From Linyphia triangularis (taxonomy: Eukaryota; Arthropoda; Arachnida; Araneae; Linyphiidae), in NCBI GenBank assembly GCA_963978545.1, contig OZ021731.1, positions 28,492,593-28,556,592 of the forward strand: a stretch of DNA of 64,000 bases, in the 5' to 3' direction. A model generated the notes under the pieces. That model worked only from the letters and a program-made list of their open reading frames with translations. It was not told the DNA's origin and ran no database searches. Positions 54,201 to 64,000 of this stretch are shown in pieces; position 1 is the first letter of the stretch, and every line of letters begins with the position of its first letter. The position numbers and the translations under genes were made by a program.

Positions 54201-57200
54201 ATATTTTTTTCTCTCCTCAGTTTTACTTATTAGAAAGGATAATATAAGAATTATCAAAAAGTATATTTCCAAAATCGCCATTTTGTCAATTTTTTTTTTA
54301 AGACCCATATAAGGATTATTGTAAAAATATCTGGCCATTTTTTTCTAAATGAATGATGAAAATATAAAAATAGTAAATGACACAAAGCCACTTCAGTATT
54401 ATAGTGTAATTGAAAGCTGTGCGATGTTCCTCACTCTTTGTTATGGTCTTGAGGTATAGTTAAACATTGCCTGTGCTGGTTTAGTTTTTAACATGGGTAC
54501 ACATTTATTCCACCATGTTTTTCTTAGTATATAACATACAAAAATGCATTCTTAACTCTGAATTTGTACATAATTGAAATTGTAGAAGTAGTTGGGAGTA
54601 GTAACACATCAAAAATAAAAATTAGCAGACAATTTTGACTGAAAACAATTTGCCAATGGGGCAGTTGTACCATAATCTTTTATTTTATAATTTTTTCATA
54701 CTCGAAAGATGCTAGGTCAAACCAATGGTAGTTTTGGATTATTGTTCTTATTATATTATTGAGTATATCTATTTGACCAAGGTTAAACAAATTTAATAGA
54801 ATAAGTTAGTTTTTAAATATACAAGGTCCGGCTATTAATTTCCAGGACTAATGTAACTGTAGGAGAACGAAAAGCCGGAAGATGGTGCTAATGATTGCAT
54901 ATTGAAGAGCGTTTTCTTGCGCATGTGCAGTGCAATTCTGAAGTAAGTGGTTCTCGTGGAAAGGCGCATTAAAACGTAGCTCTTAAATTCCTGTTGTCGA
55001 AGTGAAAATGGAGCAAAGAATTAACATTAAATTTTGCTTCAAATTGGGTATCCTATTCAGGTACGCAGAGTCAGTATCAGCGTTGTCGATAAGTTCGCCA
55101 CATGCGTCCAGTCTCAATTGCTTTTGTTCGTCCCTTAAATGGTGAGGAACGAATCTGGAACAAATCTTGCGTTTGCCTAGGTCTTGCATCAAAATTCGCC
55201 AAACCGTCTCTTTGTCGATGTTCAATTCATTGGCGAGTACTCGACTAGTCAATCGACGATCACATTTCACCATTTCGCGAACTTTTTCAATTGCTTCATG
55301 CGTGCGTACGGACTGCGGCCGACCTGTGTGTGGATCATCTTCGACGCTTTCGCGCCCGCCCCGAAAGCGTTTAAATCATTCAAAAGTTCTTGAGCAGGAT
55401 AATGCTTCCTCGCCGTAAACTTCTTTTAACATTTCGTAGGTTTCCGCAGCTGTCTTGCCCAATTTGAAGCAAAATTTAATGTTCATTCTTTGCTCCATTT
55501 TCACTTCGACAACAGGAATTTAAGAGTTACGTTTTAATACACCTTTCCACGAGAACCACTAACTTCAGAATGTCGCCGATTGCACTGCACATGCGCAAGA
55601 AAACACTCTTCAATATGCAATCATTAGCGACATCTTCCGGCTTTTCGTTCTCCTACAGTTACGTCAGTCCTGGAAATTAATAGCCAGACCTTGTATTAGA
55701 AATTCTTGTATTGTATTCTATAAGTCCTTGAATGAAATTCACCTGTTCTTGCAGCATTCTATTAAACCAGAGGAGCAACTTCAAAGGCTGAAAAACCAGA
55801 TCTCTATGATTAAAAATGTTATGAAGCCCTTGCTAGGAGAAAACCTTGTTAATTGCCCTGTAAGTTTGACATAAAAGACATTTTAATAAAACATATTATC
55901 ACTGATAACGTGTGTGATATTATGTAGTAATTGCAAATGTGTTTTTTTTATGTATGATTTTTGAATAAATCAAATTTATTTATTTTTCCTCAAATCAGTT
56001 AATTCCAATTATCAAAAGTTTACGTTCAAAATTTAATAATGATTTTTCAATTGATTAACAAAATGCTTGTTTTTGTGTTTACACAATTTTGTTCACAAAT
56101 TGAAGACTATTGTGATGGTGTAATTGCAGTATTAATGGACTATTATTATATGGATGGTTCAAAAGTTATAAAAAATAAGAATTCATTGATAAAAATAGAG
56201 AATTTACTTGTTACATGTGTCTTATTATATTAATTATAATTATCCAATAGGTTCTAATTAGTCACACATTTTTTTCCTGTATATTATAAATTTGTAAAAG
56301 TTTGTTTTTTCAGATTATGTATCCATTAACACTATTCTATGATGATAAGCATAGGATAATGCTATGCATTCATAAGTACTTATCTTTAGCTCAGAAGCAT
56401 ATACTAGCGTATCTCCTCAACTCAACTTGTTATACGATATTATCAATTTGAATATACAGTACTCTTTCATTAAGTGGGTACTAAAAATCACCAAGTCTGA
56501 AAGTTGGCGCAGTTATCTCCAAGCTGAAATGTTTACACGATAATAATATTTTAACTTCATGAATTTTTATTTTCATTCATTACTTTGGGGGTTGCTATAG
56601 CAACCTTATCACAAATCGGAAGGTTATTAGTTTGAATGAGTTGTTGACAGTGGCGGCCTGTGGTCGGAATTGTTAGTGCAGTCAGAAATATGCGACTTCC
56701 CAACAATCCCTCCTCCCTTCTCAAACACACACACACTTTCCACAATCATGTACAATCACATTTGAATTTTTTTTTTTACATTATCATTTTAAAAATCAGA
56801 TTTTTTTGCATTTAAAAGTACATTTAACTTGTTATAATTAACATATTTTGAACAGTGATTACTCGAGTTTTATAAAGCAAGAAAAGAAATTATGGTTGGA
56901 AATTGTTCAAAATATCGTTCTTAATGTTATGAACCTCCATCTAGTTTCTAAAATATATAGTTTTTTTAATAGAATTTTTTTAACATTAAAAGTAGAAACA
57001 ATCAAAAATTTTCTAAAAACTTTTGCATTTAAAAATCTAGCGAAATTCATTTTCTTTTCCAATCAATTTGACTGAGGTTCAAAACATCTACTAGTTAATG
57101 CAAATTGAATTCTCAAATCATTTTTCAAAAAGATTATATCAAACTTCAGTTATTACTGTTTAAATGAAGTTTCATGTGCCAATTACACGATTTTTTTAGA

Positions 57201-60200
57201 TAATGAGTTTAAAATATTCAAAGTTATTTTCAGAACAAAATAGTACTTCAAACTAATAAAATAATTCTCTAGCCTCCAGATAATACCATTATCATGCAAA
57301 AATTCCTTCTAGAGATTATTTCATAGGAGAAATCCTGAAGGGCAGGCTAAGTTGGAAATTGCTGATCCGGCTGCCAGGCTACACATTACGTGGAGAGAAG
57401 GTTCTATTGGATTCCATTGGTTACAATGGCAATGTCACAGTCAAAACGTGTTTCAGGAACACATGGCTGCAGTTTGGAGGAAGATCACCTTGATTGGAAA
57501 CAGGTTTATTTTTCTCTTGTGAATTGAGTATCTAAGGCAAAAAGTTTGCTGTTTATTGGATTTTTTTACACTTACCGTAGAAATTGGATCTCCATTTTAA
57601 AGAACCTTAAAATAGATAATTTTAGTTTTGAACTAATAAATTTAGATGCTGCCCGGCTGTAGTGCACGAGTCGCCACTGGTTGTGGAGTCAATATGGCGA
57701 TTTTTATCTGTTACTTGTCTAATGGAAGAGTACCAAATATAACTTATTTATTAAGTGGTAGAAATTAATAGAAATTTTAGCTGATTTTTGGTTTTTTATG
57801 TTTTTGCAGGCTATTGTATTTATACATTCTGATGACATCAAAATGTTGAATGATCTTTTCTCCCCCTACAGACCAGGTTAGTATTTTAGTTGATAAAAAT
57901 ACGTTAGTATCGATCAAAATCTAAAAAAAAAAAAAAAAAAATTTAAAATGAAATGTTAAAATATTTGGTGATAAATAAAATGCAATTATACCCGAGTACC
58001 ATATTTTTTATGCAAATTCAAATGATTGAAACCCAAGACCAAACCTAGAAAATAGTTTTATATTATTCTCTATGTGTGGTTTTCAGAAACAAAGTTATTT
58101 GTTTAATATCTATGACTATACACTCAAGAGCCAAAACATTAGGACCACCTGTCAATAGCGAGTTGGCCCACCTTTGGCGCGCAACATAGCTTCAACCCGC
58201 CTTGGCATGGATGCCACAAGTCCTTGGTAGATGGCCGGAGACAGATTGTACCAAATGTTTAAGCAACGGTCACGCAAATCCGTGATATTGCGAATTGGTG
58301 GTCTTTGAACTCTGAGCTGCCGTCCCATGACATCCCAAATGTGTTCTATCGGATTGAGATCCGGTGAGTTAGGCAGCCAGGACATTAACTGGAATTCAGC
58401 ATCATGTTCCTGGAACCACTCCAACACAATTTTAGCCTTGTGACACGGGGCATTGTCCTGTTGGAACATTCCATTTCCAGCTGGAAAAACAGAGGCCATG
58501 TAAGGGTGCAACTGGTCCGCAATGATGTTCAGATACCCTGTAGCATTCATGGTCTGCTCTACCACAACCACGGGTCCCAGAGACGCCCAAGAGAACGTCC
58601 CCCAAAGCATAATACCGCCACCACCGGCCTGTGTATGACCTACTGTACATTGAGGGAGCAACTGTCGCCTGGAAGACGGCGTATCCTGACACGGCCATTG
58701 CCGTGTTGAATGACAAACCGTGATTCATCTGACCAGGCAACTCTCTCCCACTGATCCATGGACCAGTCGCGATGTTCCCGGGCCCAGCGCAGGCGCAGTT
58801 GGCGATGGCGCTTGGTCAGCAAAGGTACACGAGTGGGACCTTTGCTGCGTAGCCCCATACCCAACAGTGTCCGCTGAATAGTGTGCTCCGATACTCTTCT
58901 ACTTGGCCCTGCATTGTATTGGGCTGTCAGCTGAGCCACTGTCTGGCTCCGGTTTTGCTTCACCATGCGAGACAGTCTCCGACGACCTTTTTCTTTGATA
59001 ATGTGTGGACATCCAACACCATGTTGTCTACTGCTGCTTTCACCGTCATTCATCCACTTTGCATAAATACTAACAACTGTAGATTGCGAATAACCCACGA
59101 GTCGTGCAGTTTCGGAAATACTTGTTCCGAGCCTTCGAGCCATTACAATCTGCCTTCTATCAAAGTCGCTTAGATCCGCAGCCTTTCCCATCACACACAG
59201 AAGTAAGTGAAAGAATGATTCTTCAGACTTTCCAGTAGCAGTTAAATACCACTTCCACCTGATCACGTGCCTTCCAAATCATCCAGGCGAGTTCATTGCA
59301 AAATGTAGGGGTGGTCATAATGTTTTGGCTCTTGAGTGTACATGGTCTTGCTGGTACATAAAAGAAAATTATAGGTCTCATCAAAGTTAACATAGAAATC
59401 TTCGTTTTTTGTTTTTAGGTTTAGTGTAGATGCAGTGAAGTAAGTCGCTTTTGCTGTTAAATAATAGTTTTTTCTGTGTTTTGTTAGAGTTCCGGACTCA
59501 CAAACATGTAAAGGAGGAAGACTGTTATACCCTTATCCTACCAGATTACTGCACACTTCCACCTGATTTGAAGACTTTCCCCTCTTCTGGCCCAGTAATC
59601 AGTGTGGAAATTAAAGTAAGTGTATTTTTTCAAAACATTTAAATGCACTACAAATCAACTCAATTTACTTCAAATTAATAAAATCACTTTTAACTCAGAA
59701 AGACTAATTTATCATGTTTCATGCATACTCTTCCGTTAGACAGGTATCTGATAAAAACCGCCAGATTACAGCAGTAACTTATTCAAACTAACAACCTTAA
59801 AAAACAACCTTTATTAATCCCGTAACATACCATAAACATTTAGGTTTGGTGATACATTTATGCATTATTTAAACGTATAAACAATTACGCTTGGTGACAG
59901 CTGGTACCCGTCTAATGGAAGAGTACCATTTCATAAAGAGCATACTTTTCCTACAAAATATCAACTTGCCCTGCTACGTCAATTTAACGTAATGTTTTTA
60001 AAAATATTATATAAGATATAATTTTATCAATAATCAACCAATAAAATATTTGTGCCCTCCCCCATGCATCAAAAGTTTAACTTTAACTTATCCTTTTTTT
60101 TAATTTGCATGGTCATTGCACAGACTGTGTGTTTAAATTCTCATTAGCAATAAACAACTCCATTTCTAAAAACAGCCATTACATATCGCCTTTACAAAAT

Positions 60201-63200
60201 CCAATTGAAACGTAGCTGTGCCCACCTAATGGGTGTGTGGTTAATGTTCTGGTCTCACTTGCCAAAGGTGTTGGGTTTTTTAATCCTGGATTATCAATTG
60301 ATGTTTGTTTTGGTTTGGAATCCATATCAAACTTAGGTACATTTCACATTAAGATGTAGACTTGATTAGCCGTTATTGTGCAGAAAAAGAAAAAAAAAAT
60401 AGATGCTTGTGCGTACAAATCAAATTGAGCTGCTACTTGTTCAACCATTTCCATTATTCTCTTATTTAAATTTTTCTTAGTTATTAATAAATAGTTCTTG
60501 TTCATTGTACAATTTTTTTTACTCAAATATCAAATATATTATTCGTGTATCTGGTTTAAATTTGATCTTTTGACGCAGTTTCTTCTAGCCTAAACAGGGT
60601 TACTTATCAAAAGACGAGTTTCTGCCATCTTCACTACCGTCAAGCTCGCTTCTGAAATGCCGATTTTGTATGACACAGCATTACAAAGTGAGTCATAAAT
60701 TAAGTTATGAAAATATGAAAACTAGGTTGACAGAAATTTTTATTCGCCTTATTTATGAATGGGTTGAATAACTAGACTAGTTATTAATGATTTTTTTTCA
60801 CGCTGTATGTTTTTTTGCAATTTTTTTTTCTTGAAATACTTTAAGATTTTTGTCTTGTATATCATATTACTTGAATTTTAATTTAAGCATTAAAGAATTG
60901 TACTCTCTATTATAGTTATTTAATTTCCTGTGTTTTTTTTTATCTTCAGGCTTGCATCTTTTATTGATGATATTTAGGAGAGAAAATATTAAAAAATAAG
61001 TGGTCTTATAAAATTTTTTATAGTTTCTGCCGTTTTATTTTATATTTGTTCTTATTTTATATTTGTTCTTATTTTATCAATTTATAAGGTTTTTTTTATA
61101 GTTTAAAAAATGTGTATTTATGTTCTCTGTATTAACAATATTTTGTTTTGTTTCTGAAATCCAGTTGGAAGTAGGAACCACAAACATTTCAGTTTACAAA
61201 GAATGTATAAAATAGTTGCAAAATCTTTGTCAATTTCTAGACAAAAGAATGAGCATATTTGTGTTTAAATTGCTTTCATTTGCTGATGTTTAGGAGCTTA
61301 ATGTACCTTTTCTTAAAGTTTAACATTTTAACTGCCTACTACGAGAAATCTCGTAGGTTGTTTACTTGCCCAGGTCGCCTACTACAAGTTATCTCACCCT
61401 TTCATTACTTGCCATATTTGTACAGCTATGAGAAAACTTGTAGCATAACATTGTAAACATGAATAGATGGCCTCAGGAAAGAGAACAAAAAATCAAGCTT
61501 GGATTAAATGAATAGAAAATACAGTTATACAAAGTTTATTCAAAAAGAAAAAGTTTATACTAGGAAAAAGTTTCGATGCCACTTTGCAGTCAATGTATTA
61601 ACATGGACACAAGTCTTGACACTTGCCTGTATTAGAAAAAAGATTAGGTAATTTCACAGAAGTGATTTTTTTAAAAGTGATTTATTATTTTTGCCAAAGT
61701 AGTTTTTATGAATAAGAAAAAAATAAAATAGAATTGAAAATGAATAAAACGTTTAAATTAAATTCACAGTGGATTTTACTTTAGGCATTTATTTAAAGTT
61801 TCTCTAATGATTTGCATTAAATGCCATTTATACGAAGTAACAAATGTATTTTGTGCCGGAAAAAACGAACCTGTACTTGTAAAGCTTAAGGATAAACCAC
61901 ATAAAAAATACAAATATCCATTGGATATACAGTCAAACCTTGTTAACGCAAAATCGTTTAACACGAAATCCCATTTAATGTGAAGTAAAAGCTGTTTTTC
62001 GTACTTAAAACTTAACTTTAATTTATTCGTTTAGCACGAACTATTTCAATCCCACAGACTTCGCATTAACAAGGCTTGACTGTATATGAGAGTTATAATA
62101 TAAAACCCTAATATATTTAGAGACAGCATTTTAAATGATTATAGTTGTGTTTCTGATCTTTTATGTTTAATAAAAATGTATGTTAATAAATGTGTATTGT
62201 CTGATAAAATTTTATTTGATATGCTTTAGTAATGTTGAAGTTCTAAAGGTAGTATTTGGTGCATAATTTTTTTATACAAATTTTCATAAAAAAATATAGT
62301 TTCTAGAAGTTAAGCATTTGCACATTTTTTGGTGGTATTTTTTTAAACAAAATCATTCTGTGCCTCTATTTTCTTAAAAGATAATTGTGTGTTCTCTTTC
62401 TTGTGTTTCTTGAATTTGCATTCTCCAGGTTAAAAATCGTTATTTTGAAAATATTGCAATACAGTGTAATAAGAGATATTTAAAATATATAGCTGGTAAT
62501 ATTCTGTGTAAAGCAAGTTAAATAATGTAAATGTCAAGAGATAAGTAATACCATATTTCACTAGAATGTAATGAATCATATTGTGGTAATAAGAAATTTG
62601 TCTGATCTGTTTTTAATAAACGAAAATAGCCGACCAAACGGTATAGCGGTTAGCATACTAGCTTCTGGACCGCGAGGTTGCGGGTTCGAATCCCGTGTAA
62701 GGCATGGGTGTTTGTAAATGTATGTTGGCTTATCAAATGACGAATGTTTCGGCGCATTATAGCCCTCGTGTTGCTGACGGCGCCAGATAATCTGAAAACA
62801 AACAACCAACCAATAAATAATAATAAGAGTTGTAAATTTTTATTTATTCAACTTTTTTTCTCATAATTGTGAAAATATGGAGTTGTATATTTGAAATATA
62901 TATTAGTCATATATATTTTAATTTAACATACTGTCAATGTCTAAGATAGATATATGGGATTTTTGTTAAGTGTTATGAACTAAAGAGCAGTTTTCTAATT
63001 TAACTTTTATGGCAAATAGTTTAAAAAAATTTAAAGTTAATTTTGTCATTTAAATATGATTATGTACTGTCTTCTGAACATTTGTGGGTATTTCAAAAGG
63101 AAATTGACTGTATTTCCACCTTTTTTGACATATTTACTCTTTAAAACTTTTGAGAAACTTTGTTTCAAATGCTCTATTCTGAGTCTTATTGAAATATGAG

Positions 63201-63344
63201 GAAATTATAAAGTTTGTCCACAAACTGTATCGCTATATATTGCAAATTGAAGTTAAGGATTTAAATATGTAATTTATAATTTCAGTTGAAAAAGAAACTC
63301 ATTACTTCCAAAAGTGCTTACTGTCCTACAGATTTGTTTAGTGG
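51186..63344 (+). CDS. IPPK: Inositol-pentakisphosphate 2-kinase, exons 1-7 (3' partial)
   Basis: The enzyme phosphorylates the 2-position of inositol pentakisphosphate to give InsP6, using ATP. Seven coding exons join in phase: 51186-51263, 53018-53062, 55755-55859, 57810-57876, 59488-59615, 60589-60687, 63286-63344; the gene runs past 64000. They give about 193 codons, against 491 in human. Visible are the glycine-rich nucleotide loop YRGEGNAGLV, then KVLRLIK, NVMKPLLGENLV, VISVEIKPKQGYL with the family EIKPK motif, LKCRFCMTQHYK and AYCPTDLFSG. The start ATG has no in-frame ATG before it and lies 11 codons before the Tyr of the loop, as in the human protein. Introns of 0.9-2.7 kb are filled with transposons. 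Confidence 0.93.
51335..51836 (+). mobile_element. MITE F3 interrupted by its own kind (IPPK intron 1)
   Basis: Ends GGTAAATTCCTAGTTCACG and GTCAACTAGGAATAGACC, 251 bp without the insert. A perfect 8-bp TSD, ATTTATTT, lies at 51327-51334 and 51837-51844. It contains several TTGGCG/CGCCAA words. The 8-bp TSD suggests a hAT-type element. Confidence 0.88.
51471..51713 (-). mobile_element. MITE F3, 243 bp, inserted in F3
   Basis: Opposite orientation to its host copy, ends GGTCTATTCC and GGAATTTACC. A perfect 8-bp TSD, TAGAAAGG, lies at 51463-51470 and 51714-51721. Confidence 0.92.
52359..52609 (+). mobile_element. MITE F3, 251 bp, uninterrupted
   Basis: Same ends and length as the outer copy at 51335. 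Flanks AACCTTTT and AATCTTTT make a TSD with one mismatch. Still in IPPK intron 1. Confidence 0.88.
53018..53062 (+). CDS. IPPK: IPPK exon 2 (15 codons)
   Basis: EEKVLRLIKQDVASQ between ATCATAG and GTATGA. The KVLRLIK strand carries the nucleotide-site Lys/Arg region, equivalent to human VVLRFLK. Confidence 0.85.
53145..53450 (+). repeat. Dispersed repeat R3 (IPPK intron 2)
   Basis: Shares 'gatggcaatgcattctatcaaattttgggggctg' and 'tactgtcatccaatcacgttgaaatagcatttaa' with 63780-63950. Confidence 0.6.
53735..54445 (+). repeat. Dispersed repeat R1, copy 4 (IPPK intron 2)
   Basis: Same orientation as 158-887, from ACTTTCAATTACCC to GTGCGATGTTCC. No insertions are visible. Confidence 0.65.
54822..55693 (-). 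mobile_element. Snap-back mariner derivative, 872 bp (IPPK intron 2)
   Basis: Ends CAAGGTCCGGCTATTAATTT and AAATTAATAGCCAGACCTTG with TA at both flanks. The inverted arms are about 230 bp long and include the transposase start codon and the next 13 or so codons on both sides (ATG at 55498 on minus and at 55008 on plus). The 3' half of a normal element is replaced by an inverted copy of its 5' end. Confidence 0.85.
55053..55498 (-). pseudogene. Mariner transposase, N-terminal half only
   Basis: About 149 codons: NIKFCFKLGKTAAETYEMLK, then CDRRLTSRVLANELNIDKET (second helix-turn-helix), then KICSRFVPHHLRDEQKQLRL. A TGA at 55376-55378 replaces the Trp codon expected in TFEWFKRF. The frame leaves mariner sequence after AYLNRI, before the first catalytic Asp. 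It cannot make active transposase, but the DNA-binding part is nearly complete. Confidence 0.82.
55755..55859 (+). CDS. IPPK: IPPK exon 3 (35 codons)
   Basis: HSIKPEEQLQRLKNQISMIK followed by NVMKPLLGENLVNCP, between TTCTTGCAG and GTAAGT. It matches the human NVMKEFLGENYV segment. Confidence 0.92.
56648..57679 (+). mobile_element. hAT element, 1032 bp (IPPK intron 3)
   Basis: Ends CAGTGGCGGCCTGTGG and GTGCACGAGTCGCCACTG. Flanks GTTGTTGA and GTTGTGGA make an 8-bp TSD with one mismatch. The ends resemble those of the 46730-49594 element. It holds an exon-like block at about 57326-57506. Confidence 0.8.
57810..57876 (+). CDS. IPPK: IPPK exon 4 (22 codons plus 1 base)
   Basis: AIVFIHSDDIKMLNDLFSPY followed by RP, between TTTTTGCAG and GTTAGT. 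It is in phase with exon 5 through a split Glu codon. Confidence 0.85.
58121..59338 (-). mobile_element. DD36E Tc1/mariner transposon, 1218 bp (IPPK intron 4)
   Basis: TIRs begin CACTCAAGAGCCAAAACATT, and the TSD is TA (58119-58120 and 59339-59340). The element looks almost intact. It lies antisense to IPPK, with the transposase frame spanning nearly its whole length. Confidence 0.94.
58152..59191 (-). pseudogene. DD36E transposase with one frameshift
   Basis: It starts MGKAADLSDFDRRQIVMARR (helix-turn-helix region), then VAWSDESRFV (first Asp), MFQQDNAPCHKAK (second Asp) and SPDLNPIEHIWD (Glu 36 residues later), and stops at 58152. A single one-base shift near 58660 separates the halves, between IRRLPGD and LLPQCTVGH. 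I see no in-frame stop elsewhere. The spacing matches the DD36E (Incomer) group. It could be very young or a sequencing slip. Confidence 0.88.
59488..59615 (+). CDS. IPPK: IPPK exon 5 (42 codons plus 2 bases)
   Basis: From FRTHKHVKEEDCYTLILPDY to VISVEIK, between TTTTGTTAG and GTAAGT. The exon breaks inside the EIK|PK motif. Confidence 0.92.
60215..60400 (+). repeat. SINE2 copy, diverged (IPPK intron 5)
   Basis: Box A (GTGTGGTTAATGTTCTGG) and a decayed box B (GGGTTTTTTAATCC) precede the 'gattagccgttattgtgcag' body. Confidence 0.65.
60589..60687 (+). CDS. IPPK: IPPK exon 6 (33 codons)
   Basis: PKQGYLSKDEFLPSSLPSSS and LLKCRFCMTQHYK between TTTCTTCTAG and GTGAGT. It matches human CRYCMHQHLK. 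Confidence 0.92.
60690..62628. other. IPPK intron 6, first part
   Basis: AT-rich with no exon or repeat end. A short inverted pair (ACAGTCAAACCTTGTTAACGC at 61930 against GCATTAACAAGGCTTGACTGT at 62064) marks a small possible MITE. Confidence 0.45.
62629..62811 (+). repeat. SINE1, full length (IPPK intron 6)
   Basis: It starts GCCGACCAAACGG, has both Pol III boxes and an AACAACCAACC tail. The TSD is not clear in the A-rich flanks. Confidence 0.88.
63286..63344 (+). CDS. IPPK: IPPK exon 7 (19 codons plus 2 bases)
   Basis: LKKKLITSKSAYCPTDLFSG between ATAATTTCAG and GTAAGG. It matches human SKYCPLDLYSG with the same spacing. Exon 8 is not in the window. Confidence 0.9.
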
Positions 63345-63419
63345 GTAAGGAATTCTTCATAAACTCTTTCTAATTAGATTTTCTGCAAATTTGACTTTAT
63401 AAATCCTTTATATTAACTT

Positions 63420-63990
63420 TAATTTTGTGTTTGTGTATGTTTGTGACTTGCAAATAGTCAGGGGGCTAATTAAGTCACTTGCTATTATCCAATCGAGATG
63501 AAACTTGGTAGATAAGCAAATTGTCAATGAGAATACATTCTATTAAGTTTTGGGGTAAAAAAAAAGTTAGTCAATGGCATGTAATTAATGTTTTTTTTGT
63601 AGTAGTTGACACATTATGAAAACTCAAATTAAGCTAAAAATTGCTTAAATAAGTTGTAATTGCATATAAACTATTTATGGTTAAAACTGTTTTTAAATCT
63701 TTTATATTAACTTCGATTTTGTGTGTGTGTGAGTTGTTGGTTAGCTGGGTATGACAATTGTGGGCAAATCTGCAGAGGCCTAATTAATCCCCTTGCCATC
63801 ATCCAATCGGGGTGAAATTTGGCAGGTAGATTTGATGTCGATAACAATGTATTCTATCAAATTTTGGCGGCTGTCACTAAAAAGTCATTTTTCTGGATTA
63901 CTAATAAACCAACTTGCTGTCATCCAGTCATGTTGAAATAGCATTTACCTGATCATTTAATAAACTTTCCTGTTGCCAAAATTGTTTTAA
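63420..63990 (+). repeat. Dispersed repeat R3, two copies in tandem (after IPPK exon 7)
   Basis: Two direct copies, starting near 63420 and 63705 (each 'ttaactt..attttgtgt..gtg'), carry CCAATCG(A/G)GATGAAA-type words and the 'attctat(c/t)aa' segment. Confidence 0.6.
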
Positions 63991-64000
63991 TAAAATTGTT

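Noticed and set aside
58404..58709. Open frames on the plus strand over the DD36E transposon
   Set aside because: Shadow frames of the transposase, which has the catalytic motifs on the minus strand.

Overview
The window is AT-rich animal nuclear DNA: long introns, spliced genes, tRNA-derived SINEs, many DNA transposons, solo LTRs and no operon structure. I would guess an arthropod, probably an arachnid, from the style of the gag fragment, the zeste-type Myb/SANT genes and the transposon mix. That is inference; nothing here fixes the species.

Three host genes can be built from exons with matching phases and splice sites. Two are paralogues on the minus strand, each with an N-terminal zeste-type Myb/SANT DNA-binding domain split at the same place by a phase-0 intron, and a related C-terminal helix. 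Gene B is 22554 to 12735 (256 aa in 3 exons). Gene A is 40314 to 32941 (563 aa in 3 exons) and its last exon holds a 60-bp in-frame tandem array. Both have an E-box (CACGTG) and a full CRE (TGACGTCA) just upstream. The third gene, on the plus strand from 51186 to the window edge, is inositol-pentakisphosphate 2-kinase (IPPK). Its first seven coding exons (about 193 codons) are present; the rest lies beyond 64000.

Almost everything else is mobile DNA, much of it nested and datable from target-site duplications (TSDs). There are about ten copies of one tRNA-derived SINE (SINE1) and seven or more of a second (SINE2). hAT-type elements with perfect or near-perfect 8-bp TSDs occur at 3737, 4980, 23214, 23761, 27003, 46730 and 56648. 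Others are a Helitron-like element (29221-31813) carrying a Tc1 element, three solo LTRs with 4-bp TSDs, a DD36E Tc1/mariner element with one visible frameshift in IPPK intron 4, a snap-back mariner in IPPK intron 2, and several palindromic families.

By region: 1-12.7 kb repeats only; 12.7-22.8 kb gene B, with introns full of palindromic elements; 23-32.6 kb nested transposons and LTRs; 32.9-40.5 kb gene A; 40.8-50.7 kb repeats and a mariner relic; 51-64 kb IPPK. One recurring word, TTTGGCGA or its complement, appears in many otherwise unrelated repeat families and is densely arrayed upstream of the LTR TATA box.
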